A DNA stretch of 64,000 nucleotides from contig JAVGWX010000005.1 of the NCBI GenBank assembly GCA_036924085.1, positions 44,506,278 through 44,570,277 on the forward strand, given 5' to 3'. Numbering within the stretch: the first letter of the stretch is position 1; each line of letters starts with the position of its first letter. The translations under genes were made by a program, and so were the position numbers. The notes beneath the pieces are model-generated. The model ran no database searches. It had not been told where the DNA came from and worked only from the letters and a program-made list of their open reading frames with translations. Source of the stretch: Ariolimax columbianus. Taxonomy: Eukaryota; Mollusca; Gastropoda; Stylommatophora; Arionidae. Of the stretch, positions 33,094 through 44,031 are shown one piece after another.

Positions 33094-33110
33094 AAGAGAG
33101 AGAGATAAGA
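33005..33110. repeat. (TA)n and (GA)n microsatellite
   Basis: ATATAT run followed by about 80 bp of GAGAGAAAGAGA. It lies about 55 bp beyond the splice donor of the receptor exon. Confidence 0.95.
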
Positions 33111-33164
33111 AAGATAGAATGTCACTGGAAAGTGTATACACAACAAAGAATGACAACTCTTCAC

Positions 33165-33841
33165 CTACCGCGTATGAAATCCAGCGCCTGTTCCAAACCG
33201 AATATGTCTGTATCGCAGTCGTCCTTAGCTAGTACACCAATCTTGACTCCAGGTATCAACATGGGGCCGTACTTCCCATTGATCTTATCTAGAGTGTACA
33301 GCATGGCCTCCAGAGCTTGGATGCCTCCCTGGTCCATGACCTTGCCACATATCTTGTCGTCTGACCTCTCATGAACCATATGTAGAGCTCCAAGAACAAT
33401 GTGACCTTCTTCAACACTGGCCAATTCTCGAAGAGGCCACGTAAAGTTAAAATTGTGTTTGAATTTACTACGCAATTTTTCTGACTCTGTCAATTTTTCT
33501 AGCAGAAGAGGGTCATCGGTCTCCTCAATTTCTTCATCCCCTGAACTGTGAACAGTGTTGGTTTTGCTGTTGTGGTTTTTGTTGCTATCGCTGTTAATGG
33601 GGAGTTTGCCATTGCGATGTCGGTGACGTGTGCCGTGGTGGACTGGGTTGCCGCTTCCTGTCCGACCCTCGTCGTTAATGTTATTGCTGGTGCCAAAGTC
33701 ACTATCGAGAATTTGTGGAATATGGTAGTTGAATTCAGCGCTTGTGGTGCTGGACAAAATCTGGCTAGACGCAAATGTTCTTGAAGCAAGGGAACTAATC
33801 CAAATTATGTATAAAACTAATGTATGTTTATGGAAATGCAT
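33165..33841 (-). CDS. Metabotropic glutamate receptor-like class C GPCR, first coding exon
   Basis: Encodes the N terminus of a cell-surface class C receptor, which binds an amino-acid-like ligand through a bilobed Venus-flytrap domain. The first in-frame ATG (33841) gives a signal peptide, MHFHKHTLVLYIIWISSLAS. An Asn/His/Ser-rich linker fills residues 25-130, with a sequon N-F-T near 132. The domain starts at GHIVLGALHMVHE (146-158). Then come a conserved Cys at 165, GGIQALEAMLYTLDKING (about 172-189) and LIPGVKIGVLAKDDCDTD with Cys 209, and GLEQALDFIRG at the end. Coding stops at an AG|GTGAAG splice donor (33165/33164), leaving the codon in phase 2; GTAGGT four bases upstream is an alternative donor. 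The other exons would lie to the left or outside the window and I could not find them. No frame damage; it looks like a live gene. Family is clear; the exact paralogue (mGluR or insect mXR-like) is not. Confidence 0.85.
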
Positions 33842-34219
33842 CTCTATGGTCTTTAGCCTGTCTTGGATCTGACGTGTTTCCTGTTTGCCACTAGTGTTTA
33901 GCAAAGCAAGACCACAAAGCGTTGTTTCAGTCGCTGTTCTTGGATTTTAATCCACAGTGTTAACACAGCCTACCATTCTCAACCTATTAAATAGAAATGT
34001 TAATGAAACAGTTATTGACGATATGACAAACTCTAAACAAAAGTAACAATCCAGGATCAATTAGATTTCAAATAACTACAATTTATAATAAAACAAAAGC
34101 GTGCCTAAACAGGATTTACATGGTTGTTTTGTTTGGTCAAAAATTTAACACGGAACATAATTAACCAAACGTATAGCATATGAATGACAAATGTATAGTT
34201 TCAAATAATTCAGCTCATG
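33842..34219. other. Upstream flank of receptor exon
   Basis: Probably 5' UTR and/or an intron or promoter of the receptor. No clear TATA box, initiator or splice acceptor could be assigned. Confidence 0.3.
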
Positions 34220-34370
34220 CTACTTGCCCGTCATTCCTTCTCAAACTCCCTCTACGAAGCCCTGAAAAGGGCTTTGCAAGTAGATTGATGTTGTCCAGAG
34301 AAATACGTTGAGTCGTAGTTTACAGCTTGACACCATATTTACACCTTTTGGTTATGTCTAATTGTTAAAA
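34220..34370 (-). mobile_element. GAA-SINE fragment (minus)
   Basis: Matches the family at CGTAGTTTACAGCTTGACAC and CCTGAAAAGGGCTTTGCAAG; the GAA tail is lost. Confidence 0.55.
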
Positions 34371-34510
34371 CTGATGTCGAGATTAAATTGTTAGAGACTT
34401 AACTAAACACAGCTTGTACGACGTGGGGTTGCCAGCTCCCTTCCAAGCTGCCTTTCCTTCTATAACGTAGATCGCGTTCTCATTTACATATGCCACTATT
34501 TTAACTGGGT
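34370..34510 (-). mobile_element. SINE-3 body fragment
   Basis: Contains AACTAAACACAGCTTGTACG and GCCAGCTCCCTTCCAAGCTG, the SINE-3 body in reverse. Confidence 0.5.
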
Positions 34511-34519
34511 CAACTGTAG

Positions 34520-34770
34520 TCTGCAGACAGCCCCAATTGCGTAAATGGTAGAGCACTGGCTTATTATGACAGATGTTCGAATCCTGCTATCAGGGCGCTC
34601 TAATTGCCTTGGCTACCAGACATGCAACTATAGAAGTAAAAGGCACCAAAAGATAGGAACTGGACACTTTACTTCACACAAGCCGTGGCTTAGTATACTG
34701 AAGTATCTAACAACGTCATTCTCAAACAATGTAACTACAATAAGACAAACATTGACGTAGAATACTGACG
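34520..34770 (+). mobile_element. SINE-3 copy (plus)
   Basis: tRNA-like head: GCGTAAATGGTAGAGCACTG (box A) and GATGTTCGAATCCTG (box B). The body has CGTGGCTTAGTATACTGAAG and CTAACAACGTCATTCTC. Confidence 0.7.
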
Positions 34771-35629
34771 TTTAATAACCAATGTCATTCCCCAACAGTA
34801 GTGTACTTACCAAGGGATAAACCTTAACTTACCTCGACTACACTAAGTAGACAATCTTAAAATAATTTCTAAATTTATTTTTTTGTAAAACACGAAAGTG
34901 TTAAACCAGTAATTTCAATATTATTATTGCTTAAATAAAATTATATACGAGTAGTAATCCAAATCACCCTCCCCACCCCACCCCCATCACCCCCCACCCC
35001 AACAGTGTAGATTCTCGGATAACTTGTTAGGGACGAAAGAATAGACCCACTGTGTTCAACTCTACGAATGTACCATAAAGGGGAACTAAACAATGATGCA
35101 TTTGAGATAGACAATCTCACCATGTCAAACACGGTCACAGAAACACGAATACCTAAGTGCTTACATACGGCTAGACAAGGACAACGTTTTCTTTAGATTT
35201 TAACCGTCTTTTAACAAAGGTAAAACAATGTCAATCAGCCCATTTTGGTCACGCAATTACGGGTAAGCAATTAATCGGCATTTAGAATAAACAATGTTCT
35301 GCACTCTCGCTTTGATCCTATGCTCCTCCCTGATTAAAGTAATGTCTTATCTTGAAGGGCGGGGTAAACATGCCATGTCTAAACAATGTTAAGGTGGAGA
35401 ATAACAGCACCATACGGACAATATAGAGCTTGGCAGACTGCACCATCAAGGTAATGGTTTATCGTGAGGTTGATCGTGCCAAGCCTAAGCGGTGCTGCAC
35501 GTGGGAGAATAACATCAAGTGATGGATAAGGTAACGCTTGTCAGACTGCACCATCCAGGTAACAGGCAGGGAACACTGTAGTACCAAGACAGCCGACCAT
35601 GGCTGTTCTCATGACATCTTAACTGCGTC
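34771..35629. other. No gene; C-rich tract and a short duplication
   Basis: A C-rich stretch lies at 34968-35000. Two related segments (35394-35464 and 35507-35566) share GAGAATAACA and CAGACTGCACCATC, then AGGTAA, about 113 bp apart. Otherwise nothing recognised. Confidence 0.4.
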
Positions 35630-35853
35630 GTGATGATAGTAGCCTCAACTCATTGTTAGACCGATTTGACATGGAGTAGACGGATGTGTCGGATCGAAAG
35701 TTGCAAATATCGCAATCAAGCCGTGATCTAGCGACACAACGCATTTCGTTCTCCAGACTACATCGTGCTACTTGCAAAGCCCTGTTCAGGACTTGGCAGC
35801 GGGAGATTGAGAACAAACGCAGAAAAAGCAGAAGAAGAAGAAGAGAAGCGGCC
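35630..35853 (+). mobile_element. GAA-SINE copy (plus, 5' truncated)
   Basis: TGTCGGATCGAAAGTTGCAA, CGACACAACGCATTTCGTTC, CAGCGGGAGATTGAGAACAA and a GCAGAAGAAGAAGAAG tail match the family. Confidence 0.7.
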
Positions 35854-35854
35854 G

Positions 35855-36250
35855 TTGCATCTTCTGGTCAGAGATTGGTCAATTCTTTTATGTTGTCCTC
35901 CCACCTTTGTTTTAGGCCGTCTCTTCGTCGTCTGCCTTGCTCATTTCCGTGGAGGATCGTATTTGCAAGACCATTTGATCTCGATATGTGACCTTACCAA
36001 GCGAGTGTCCTTCTTTTGACAGTTGCTAAGGGGTCTTCAAAAGTCCCTTTTCTAGTCGTAATTCTATCTCGTATTTCCTCAGTTGTAATTCGATCTTTGT
36101 ACGTGACGTTTAAAAATCTTCGGAAACATCTCATCTCCAAGGCCTGTATACTTCGCTGAAGGTCAGCTGTAACTGTCCATGTCTCACAAGCATAGAGTAA
36201 TATAAACAGGGCTAGTGTACGCAATAATCTGATTTTCGTGCATAATGCTA
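35855..36250 (-). pseudogene. LINE RT 3' fragment
   Basis: Minus strand: LCTKIRLLRTLALFILLYAC, ETWTVTADLQRSIQALEMRC, FRRFLNVTYKDRITTEEIRD, then frame-shifted post-RT code (D-Q-M-V-L and R-R-R-x-R-Q-like text) down to 35855. An APE-type LINE; the clear frame covers residues after the catalytic block only. Confidence 0.75.
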
Positions 36251-36493
36251 ACCGTTGAAAAAGTATGAAAAAGAAAAAAACACCAGTAAACAAATGTAAA
36301 TAGCACTTATCACGTATTACTTTGCTTCTATTTTCGTTAATAATTTATTCTTTCAAATAATTGTGAAGCTTCAAAAAACTAATTAGAAAAATGGTTCCAG
36401 CAATCGCTTTATTTTAATTGCGCAGCACTTAGCACGGTCTGCAGATTTCATTTAAGTTTCGCAAAATGATTATCATTAATTAAGCAGTAATCT

Positions 36494-36749
36494 GGGAACG
36501 TCGTGGGCTAGTGGTTAGGTGACACGGCTCACAACCGAAGGTGCTGGGTTCGATCCCATCACAGCACCGGCCGTTACCCCGGGGAAGCGAACCTTCAGAA
36601 AATGCAGGAGGAAACAGACCCTTACATAAAATTATTGATGAAGTCGGATGCACTGTGTCGACAGGCGCAAAATTAAAACAACAGTGCAACGCACACCGCC
36701 TTGCGGAATACATAAATAAGGTAAACGCAAAAAAAAACACCAAAAAAAA
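36494..36749 (+). mobile_element. SINE-2 copy with 9-bp target duplication
   Basis: Box A is CGTGGGCTAGTGGTTAGGTG and box B is GCTGGGTTCGATCCCATC. A-rich tail with C (AAAAAAAAACACC). CAGTAATCT at 36485-36493 is repeated at 36750-36758. Confidence 0.85.
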
Positions 36750-36779
36750 CAGTAATCTTGTAGGATAATTAACAACATT

Positions 36780-37175
36780 CCTATTTAAAGTGTTATATTT
36801 AATATGTCCTATTTATGTCCTATTTAAGTGTCCTATTTAAAGTGTCCCATTTAAAGTGTCTTATCTATGTCCTATTTAAAGTTTCCTATTTAAAGTGTCA
36901 TATTTAAAGTGTCCTATTTAAAGTGTCATATTTTGGTCCTACTTAAAGGGTCCTTTTAGGTCCTATTTAAAGTGTCCTATTTAAAGTGTCCTATTTATGT
37001 ACTATTTAAAGTTTTCTATTTAAAGTGTCCTATTTATTTCCTACTAAAAGTGTCGTATTTAAATTGTCCTATTTAAATTGTCCTATTTAAGGTGTCCTAT
37101 TTATTTCCTATTAAAAGTGTCCTATTTAAAGTGTCCTTTGAAAGTGTCTTATTGAAAGTGTCCTATTGAAAGTGG
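36780..37175. repeat. 14-bp minisatellite
   Basis: About 28 imperfect units of GTGTCCTATTTAAA, with one- to three-base variants. Confidence 0.9.
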
Positions 37176-37799
37176 CAATGATGGGTGATTTGTATACCAA
37201 GGTTGACAACATAAACGAAGAAATTTCAAGACATATAGGGCCCCTAAGGCATGGCAGATATGGTTCACAACGACGAAAGGACAATAGCATTCCGTAAGAT
37301 ATCAAATCTGGTTGTTACAGACGTCATCTTTCCACATACAATGTTTTCAAAGTCAAGTGGAACTCTTCAGATGACAAGGCAAAGAATAAATCGATCATTG
37401 TTGCATAAGTTCCTATGTTATCCTTAAGTTCAAAATGACAGAACTTAGCGCGGGGTGGACATTGTCAGTGATCATAATCTGTATATACAAAATTAAAGAT
37501 AAAAATGAGGACACTTGACCAGAGGGATAAGGAAAAGGAAATAGACGTACACAGACTATCAAGCAAGGTACAAGTTGAATAGAATGTCAAGATACACAAT
37601 AATGTTCATGTCATATCAGAATAAGACGATGACATAACTATTAACACGTTTCTTGATCAATTGGAATAATTTCGAACAGATGTGATGGAGACAGCAGTAA
37701 CGTGTGCAGGAAATTCCAAACACAAGGAGAAAAGTGGATCTGTGATAGCACTTTGGGTATGATACATGAAAGAAAAACGGTAAAGTTAGACCTTTTTGC
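37176..37799. other. No recognised feature
   Basis: Non-coding, no motif. Confidence 0.4.
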
Positions 37800-38347
37800 G
37801 GCTAGGAAGACTAACATCTGGTCAGGCAAAACATACTGATCACACATGTTAGTCAGGGTCAGGCAAAACATACTGAGCAGACATGTTAGTCAGGGTTAGG
37901 CACAAAATACAATTCAAACATGTTAGTCAGGGTCAGGCAAAACATACTGATTAGACATGTTAGTCACGATCAGGCAAAACATACTGAGCAGACATGTTAG
38001 TCAGGGCTAGGCACAAAATACAATTCAAACATGTTAGTCAGGGTCAGGCAAAACATACTGATTAGACATGTTAGTCACGGTCAGACACAACATACTGATC
38101 AGACATGTTAGTCAGGGTCAGGTAAAATATATTGGCCAAGACCCCCCATGTCGACTTCCACGCAGTCCTCTTGAAAACTGGCTGGTCTTTATGGTAATCT
38201 GACTAACGAGGTGGGGATCGACGTAATCCCCGAGGTAGTGAGCGACACGCAGATGAAGCCAAGCATGGCACAACCGTCTGGAATACCCGGTTCTATCTAC
38301 ATTAGCAAGCCCGGCATGTGAGGAAAGCATTCCCAACAACAGCAACA
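37800..38347 (+). mobile_element. Retroposon X copy X3
   Basis: Leader AGGAAGACTAACATCTGGTC, about eight 37-bp units (37820-38128), the body (CTCTTGAAAACTGGCTGGTC, GACACGCAGATGAAGCCAAG) and a tail of CAACAACAGCAACAA. No clear target duplication. The terminal A-C-T-C-A-T segment seen in X2 and X4 is missing here. Confidence 0.8.
37820..38128. repeat. 37-bp repeat of X3 with three-unit higher order
   Basis: Units read AACATACTGATCAGACATGT plus 17 bases. A three-unit block (GAGCAG-type, AAATACAATTCAA-type, GATTAG-type) occurs twice in a row, so the array grew partly by block duplication. Confidence 0.9.
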
Positions 38348-38636
38348 AACCACCGTGCAGCTACATCAACTGCTCAATATGATTCCTGCTCGAAATACAT
38401 GCCTTCTAAAATAAAATGGTGAAATCTAATGATTATAGAAATAAAAAACAATGTATCCATGACCTGGCCACGACAGCTGAAAACGCAGCAAAATTAGGTA
38501 ACAGTACTTGCTCACATTAAAACACTAGACAACTATGTAGAAAACCACCTGCTGTGAATATTCCCATTAGAGAAAAACAGCACCTTACCGTAAAATCACT
38601 GGTTCTCTAATTGCCAACCACTTCAATGGGCCTAGG
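38348..38636. other. No recognised feature
   Basis: Non-coding. Confidence 0.4.
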
Positions 38637-39110
38637 CACCGGGGTAAGGCTGATGTTAGTGTCACGTGCCAGGTTTCTTGCTTCCCTGACACCGGGGTGA
38701 GGCTTATATTAGTGTCACGTGCCTAGTTTCTTGCTTTCCTGACACCGGGGTAAGACTGATGTTAGTGTCACGTGCCTAGTTTCTTGCTTTCCTGACACCG
38801 GGGTAAGGCTGATGTTAGTGTCACGTGCCTAGTTTCTTGCTTCCCTGACACCGGGGTGAGGCTGATATTAGTGTCACGTGCCTAGTTTCTTGCTTTCCTG
38901 ACACCGGGGTAAGGCTGATGATAGTGTCACGTGCCTAGTTTCTTGCTTCCCTGACACCAGGGTAAGGCTGATGATAGTGTCACGTGCCTAGTTTCTTGCT
39001 TTCCTGACACCGGGGTAAGGCTGATGTTAGTGTCACGTGCCTAGTTTCTTGCTTTGCTGACACCGGGTTGAGGCTGATATTAGTGTCACAGACCTAATTT
39101 CTTACTTCTA
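38637..39110. repeat. 53-bp tandem array, nine units
   Basis: Units begin CACCGGGGTAAGGCTGATGT and repeat every 53 bp (38637, 38690, 38743 and so on). Most units carry TGTCACGTGCC, a palindromic CACGTG site. The last unit is more diverged. Confidence 0.95.
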
Positions 39111-39799
39111 TGACGATCGTCATCGATTCGCGTTTGAGAACAGACTTATCTCCAGCATGGGTTGCCTCTAACATCATGGCATTAATATCTTCCATAATAT
39201 TTCTTAAAATCTGAAACATGCCTCCACCTATATTCCTTCTCCCCCCTTCTTATTTCAGTCCCCCCCCCCACCGCTTGTATCCCTTTCCTCACCACCACCC
39301 CCCCCCCCCCCCCACTTAGATCACTATTTTGTATTTTCCATATTTGGCCGTCACTGGCTTATCCGACCCTTTCCCTCTCACTTCTTACGCTATCCTGGCC
39401 ACTTTATGTGACCGTTGTCCGTCATTTAGAGTGTAGCCTTCCACTTAACAAGTCGCGATGATAGACACTATATCAGATAAGTAGACCATTTTTTTCTTAT
39501 ATGTTGATTTTCTAGTTCAGCATTGTTGTTATTTCTTGTCCTTAATGAAGACCTATCGGTCGTAACGTAGGTTTTATTTGTGTTCTCGTATCGGTGCGGT
39601 ATCTGACCATACCTATTTTAAAAATTTGATTAGATTTAATTTTAATCAACTTTAAACATTTTTTTTTCAATTATTTTTTCTCACCATGTTGATGACAAGT
39701 AACTGAGAGTTATTCAAAACATATACTATGGACAAATTGCAGCTATATGAATTTGATAATAATTATATAATTAGGAAACTTCATGCACATTAAAAAGAA
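39111..39799. other. No gene; C-rich tracts
   Basis: C-runs at 39258-39271 and 39298-39313; otherwise AT-rich, no motif. Confidence 0.4.
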
Positions 39800-40745
39800 T
39801 GGAAGGCATAGATGTGTGTTGGCCCCTAACCTCTTCTCTCTGTTCAGCGAATTGATGTTGCAATCCATCGAGACAATGTCAGGAATATCAGTCGTTGCGT
39901 TACGCTGGTGGCACTATGTTCATAGCGCAGAATGAGACTTACTTACATGAATTAGTCAACACGGTAGTTATTCAACGCGAAAATAAAGGACTCAGCTTAA
40001 ATCAAAAGAAATCAGAAATAATGGTAGTGACTAACAAAATACAAATCTCTAAACTGTTGTATAAAAGTAAACGAGATGGAACAAAGGCAAGCATACATAT
40101 TGCAATACTTGAACATCCCCACAGGACCTGATGGAAAGATGTACTTATGAAAAAAGAAGAAGAATAGTTCAGGTAAAATCATTCTTCCAGAATATCTGGG
40201 GAATCTTGTGTAACAAAATTTTGTCCTTGGAATTAAAGAGGATAAGTTATTAGATTCTACGTGGAGCACGCAATTACACACGGCAGCGAGTAATAGATCA
40301 TTAGCAGACAAGAACATAGATCATTGAAGGCAAAGGAATTGTAGTTTTACAGAAGAATGTTAAGAATTTCATGGACTAAAAAGAAGCTAATTACGTGGTA
40401 CTTGAAGAGGCACTGACACGACATCTTATGGCCAAAATAAGGGCAAGACAGTCATCATATTGTGGGCTTTTATGAGAAAAGGTGGGATAGGAACACAAGG
40501 TGACAACGGGTATGTTGTTTTTATTTGTGGTTTTTGAGATGGTTTTGGAGAATGTTGTGGTCAGAGAAGAAAACAAATGCAGAGGTACTGATGGCTGCGG
40601 ATGTTAAACGATCGCTCATCTAAACTATCAGGAAAAGGCATATGAAATGCATGGGACACATTAACGGAGAAGAAGGCATGGAGGAATTGGTACTATGTGG
40701 GGAATATACCAGGTAGGAGAGGAATGGGAAGAGGGAGAGAAATGT
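39800..40745 (+). pseudogene. LINE RT fragment, BovB/RTE-like
   Basis: Plus strand: CVLAPNLFSLFSELMLQSIE, then SGISVVALRYAGGTMFIAQN, in which the Y-A-D-D catalytic box has become Y-A-G-G, then ENKGLSLNQKKSEIMVVTNK. Further on, frame-shifted text includes FYRRMLRISWTKKK and GHINGEEGMEELVLCGEYT. The loss of both aspartates and many stops show it is dead. Confidence 0.75.
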
Positions 40746-40747
40746 AC

Positions 40748-41455
40748 GCTCAGTTCAGTACACGTGTCATCAACTGCATCGAAGGTCGGCTACAATGGAT
40801 CTCCAGTGTACTCTATATATTGCCATAATGTTGCAATCTGACAGGTTTTCTCCAGCCCATCTCCTGAAGTTATTTACCCACTTAAAATGTTGTCTCACTC
40901 TTGAACGAATGCCTTTACCCTGTAGTATGGTCTTCAACAACGAGGTATGTCTTGTTGTATGAACAACAACAAATTATAACTGTTTAACCCTGACTTCGGT
41001 CATTAATTATCTTTTCACTCATTACTTTGTCAATACCTCCAGATTGATTGTCTTCTCTTTCCAAGAAATGCGACCCAATCTTCTATAATCCGATATTGTA
41101 AAGTCTTCAGTACTCTTTTCTAACTTGTTATTCAATGTCCATGTTTCTGTGCCATAAAATAGTTGCGAGTAGAAATAAAACCTGACAATTCTCATTTCCA
41201 AATTCTGATTTATCTTTTTGAATATCAGTATGTGTCGCATGTTGCTGAATACCATACATACCTATTATCTTTCTGATTTCTTCTTTCACAGATGTGCTCT
41301 TCCGTTATTATATGACCTAGATAGGAGAAACTCTGTACCTGTTCCAGTAATTGATATTTTATTTGTATCTTCATAGATGGTTTCTTGTGCGTGAAGGACT
41401 TAAACAACTGGGAAATACCCAACAACCTCATTAGACTATCCAAAGACAGACAAGA
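40748..41455 (-). pseudogene. LINE RT 3' fragment
   Basis: Minus strand: MKIQIKYQLLEQVQSFSYLG, HIITEEH, then NQNLEMRIVRFYFYSQLFYG, TETWTLNNKLEKSTEDFTIS, DYRRLGRISWKEKTINLEVL. The 3' part (40748-41010) is shared with 30038-30290. It lies head-to-tail against the opposite-strand RT fragment at 39800-40745. Confidence 0.75.
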
Positions 41456-41934
41456 TTAGAGTATCGTGATCACCAATGTCTGTTCCAGACCAGGCACCTG
41501 AAGAGGAATCGCAACCTGTAACCGTCAAATAGGTTGGCGGTTATAAGAAGACTTGTTCTGAAAAGAGCAAGCTACTTACTTAATAATGCGAAATTACAAA
41601 TTGCTCGAAAGTAACAATATATTATTTAAGGCAATAGTGTATCTATCCTTTTCTATGTTTTTTTCTGGCTCTATCTTCAGAATTTCATTTATCTGTTTTC
41701 ACTCCAACCCTTTATAGCTGTAATTGCCGATGTGGTTGTAAGACATATTACTTATATTTCGAAGGCTAGCTAGAGCTCTTTAAGAAATTCAGACCAAAGG
41801 AGTGGATACATGAATTTGTGACGTCGCGTTTGCTGGTGTTAAGTAGCCAAAAATATCTCCAATTCGGAGCTTGTGAAAGCCAAGATAATAACATTTAGTG
41901 TCGCTATATATTGCAAGGCAAAGGTCATTTCCTT
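41456..41934. other. No recognised feature
   Basis: Non-coding. Confidence 0.4.
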
Positions 41935-42125
41935 GCTCTTCATCATCATGTAGCATTACCATTTCAGGACATCACTCTCTTCGCATATGATCTGTAAGAA
42001 CTCTATCTTTGGTCAGTTCTCCTGTCTACGTCACTGCCATATACAAAACATCTTTCATGCCACGTGTCAATTTTCTCTTTGGCCTTTCTCTGCCTGATTT
42101 ATCAGGTATTATACCTTCCAGAATC
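41935..42125 (-). mobile_element. LINE-A 3' end
   Basis: Minus strand: LEGIIPDKSGRERPKRKLTR, GMKDVL, ending CCATGCTACATGATGATGAA-like sequence (GCTACATGATGATGAAG). Confidence 0.65.
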
Positions 42126-42134
42126 GATGTATTG

Positions 42135-42560
42135 GGTTATTCTTCATTCTTCTTCTTTGCGTTCATGATCATTGGTCATGCTTAATTTTCAGACCACTCG
42201 CCATGGAGCGGCTCACACAACTTTTGTCTGAGCTCCGCATCCTCTGACCAGATCTCGTATCTCCTTTCCATATAGACTGGACATTCTTGTAGACTGTGTT
42301 GAGGACCCCTGTTATAGACTGTGTTAAGGACCCCTGTTATAGACTGTCTTGAGGACCCCTGTTGCAGACTGTGTTAAGGACCCCTGTTATAGAATGTGTT
42401 GAGGACCACTGTTCCACATTGTCATTCATCGGTGTGTGAGACCTTTAGTCGGTATAGATGCTCTAGTAGTCTTCAGTGGCCAGTTCTCATGCGATGTAAG
42501 GTAGTTTGTTGGTTTCTTTTGAGTTGGTGAATTGGTACTGACCTACTGCTTATGTTCAAA
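42135..42560 (-). pseudogene. LINE-N type C-terminal fragment with 25-bp array
   Basis: Minus strand: NQQTTLHRMRTGH then RLLEHLYRLKVSHTDE and Q-C-G-T, then the 25-bp array, then QECPVYMERRYEIWSEDAEL. The order R-M-R-T-G-H, C-x-C-G, Q-x-C-P is that of the LINE-N C terminus at 57660-57930. The 3' end has GAACGCAAAGAAGAAGAATG, a GAA tail. Confidence 0.7.
42292..42417. repeat. 25-bp tandem array (five units) in LINE-N code
   Basis: Units of GACTGTGTTGAGGACCCCTG plus TTATA. The unit is made from the codons around the T-x-E-H-x-L-Q motif of the LINE-N C terminus. Confidence 0.9.
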
Positions 42561-42669
42561 TCATATCTCCATTGGTATAAAAACTCATTTCTAAACCATC
42601 GATACAATACGTATTTCCAAAGTATTTTAGTTTCACATACATTATATTGTTTACGCAACAATTTCTTTT

Positions 42670-43012
42670 TCTATACCATTGTGTTTTAGAACGCCTGTGT
42701 TTTTCTTGTTCGTATTCCGACAACTTTCCTGCAGCATTTTAGCCAAAAGGATTCAATTTTCTTCTTTAGTCATTGTGTTTGTTGGTGCATGTTTCGCATC
42801 CATACGTTGCAACCAGGAAAATGAATAACCTCATAATTTACTTGTGTGGTTGATTGTTTGTAAATGTTCTGCCATGCGGCCTTCATTCTATCGAATGTCT
42901 ACGTTACTATGACCCTTCCTCTTCTGACCTCTTTTTGGCAGACTTCATTTTGTTTATAATGGAGTCGATGTATTAATAACTTGAGACATTTTCGATTTCT
43001 TCCTTTCCTATG
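42670..43012 (-). pseudogene. LINE-A RT fragment, split by X4
   Basis: Minus strand: GKEEIENVSSY, then EVCQKEVRRGRVIVT, TFDRMKAAWQN, and in another frame LKKKIESFWLKCCRKVVGIR. These are the RT thumb and post-RT blocks. Upstream code resumes at 44380 beyond the X4 insertion. Confidence 0.7.
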
Positions 43013-43023
43013 GTTGTTGTTGC

Positions 43024-43058
<35 letters not shown>

Positions 43059-43059
43059 A

Positions 43060-43094
<35 letters not shown>

Positions 43095-43405
43095 ATGTTG
43101 TTGTTGTTGATGATGTTGTTGTTGTTGATGATTATGATGTTGTTGTTGATGTTGTTGTTATTGTTGATGATGTTGTTGTTGTTGTTGATGATGTTGTTGT
43201 TGTTGATGATCTTGTTGTTGATGATGTTGTTGTTGTTGTTCATGATGATTATGATGTTGTTGTTGATGATGTTGTTGTTGTTGATGTTGTTGTTATTGTT
43301 GATGATGTTGCTGTTGTTGTTGATGATGTTGTTGTTGTTGATGATCTTGGTGTTGATGATGATTTTGTTGTTGTTGTTGATGATGTACTTGTTGTTGATG
43401 ATGTT

Positions 43406-43463
<58 letters not shown>

Positions 43464-43602
43464 TTCCTGTTGTTGTTGATGATGCTGTTGTTGTTGTTGT
43501 TGATGATGATGATGCTATTGTTGTTGTTGATGATGTTGTTGTTGTTGATGATCTTGTTGTTGATGATGATGTTGTTGTTGTTGATGATGTACTTGTTGTT
43601 GA

Positions 43603-43673
<71 letters not shown>

Positions 43674-43719
43674 CTGTTGTTGTTGTTGTTGATGATGATG
43701 ATGCTGTTGTTGTTGTTGA

Positions 43720-43781
<62 letters not shown>

Positions 43782-44031
43782 CTGTTGTTGTTGTTGTTGA
43801 TGATGATGATGCTGTTGTTGTTGTTGATGATGTTGTTGTTGCTGTTGTTGTTGTTATTGTTGATGATGTTGTTGTTGTTGATGATGATGTTGGTGTTGAT
43901 GATCTTGTTGTTGTTGTTGTTTATGATGATGTTGGTGTTGATGATGTTGTTGTTGTTGATGATGTTGTTGTTGTTGTTATTGATGATGTTGATGTTGTTG
44001 TTGTTGATGATGTTGTTGTTGTTGTTGTTAA
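43013..44031. repeat. (GTT)n/(GAT) trinucleotide array
   Basis: About 340 triplets, mainly GTT with interspersed GAT, in patterns such as GTTGTTGTTGATGATGTTG. Long open frames in it (Leu/Met-rich or Val/Asp-rich) are artefacts. Confidence 0.97.

Noticed and set aside
32987..33232. Arg/Glu-rich open frame
   Set aside because: Generated by the GA microsatellite next to the receptor exon.
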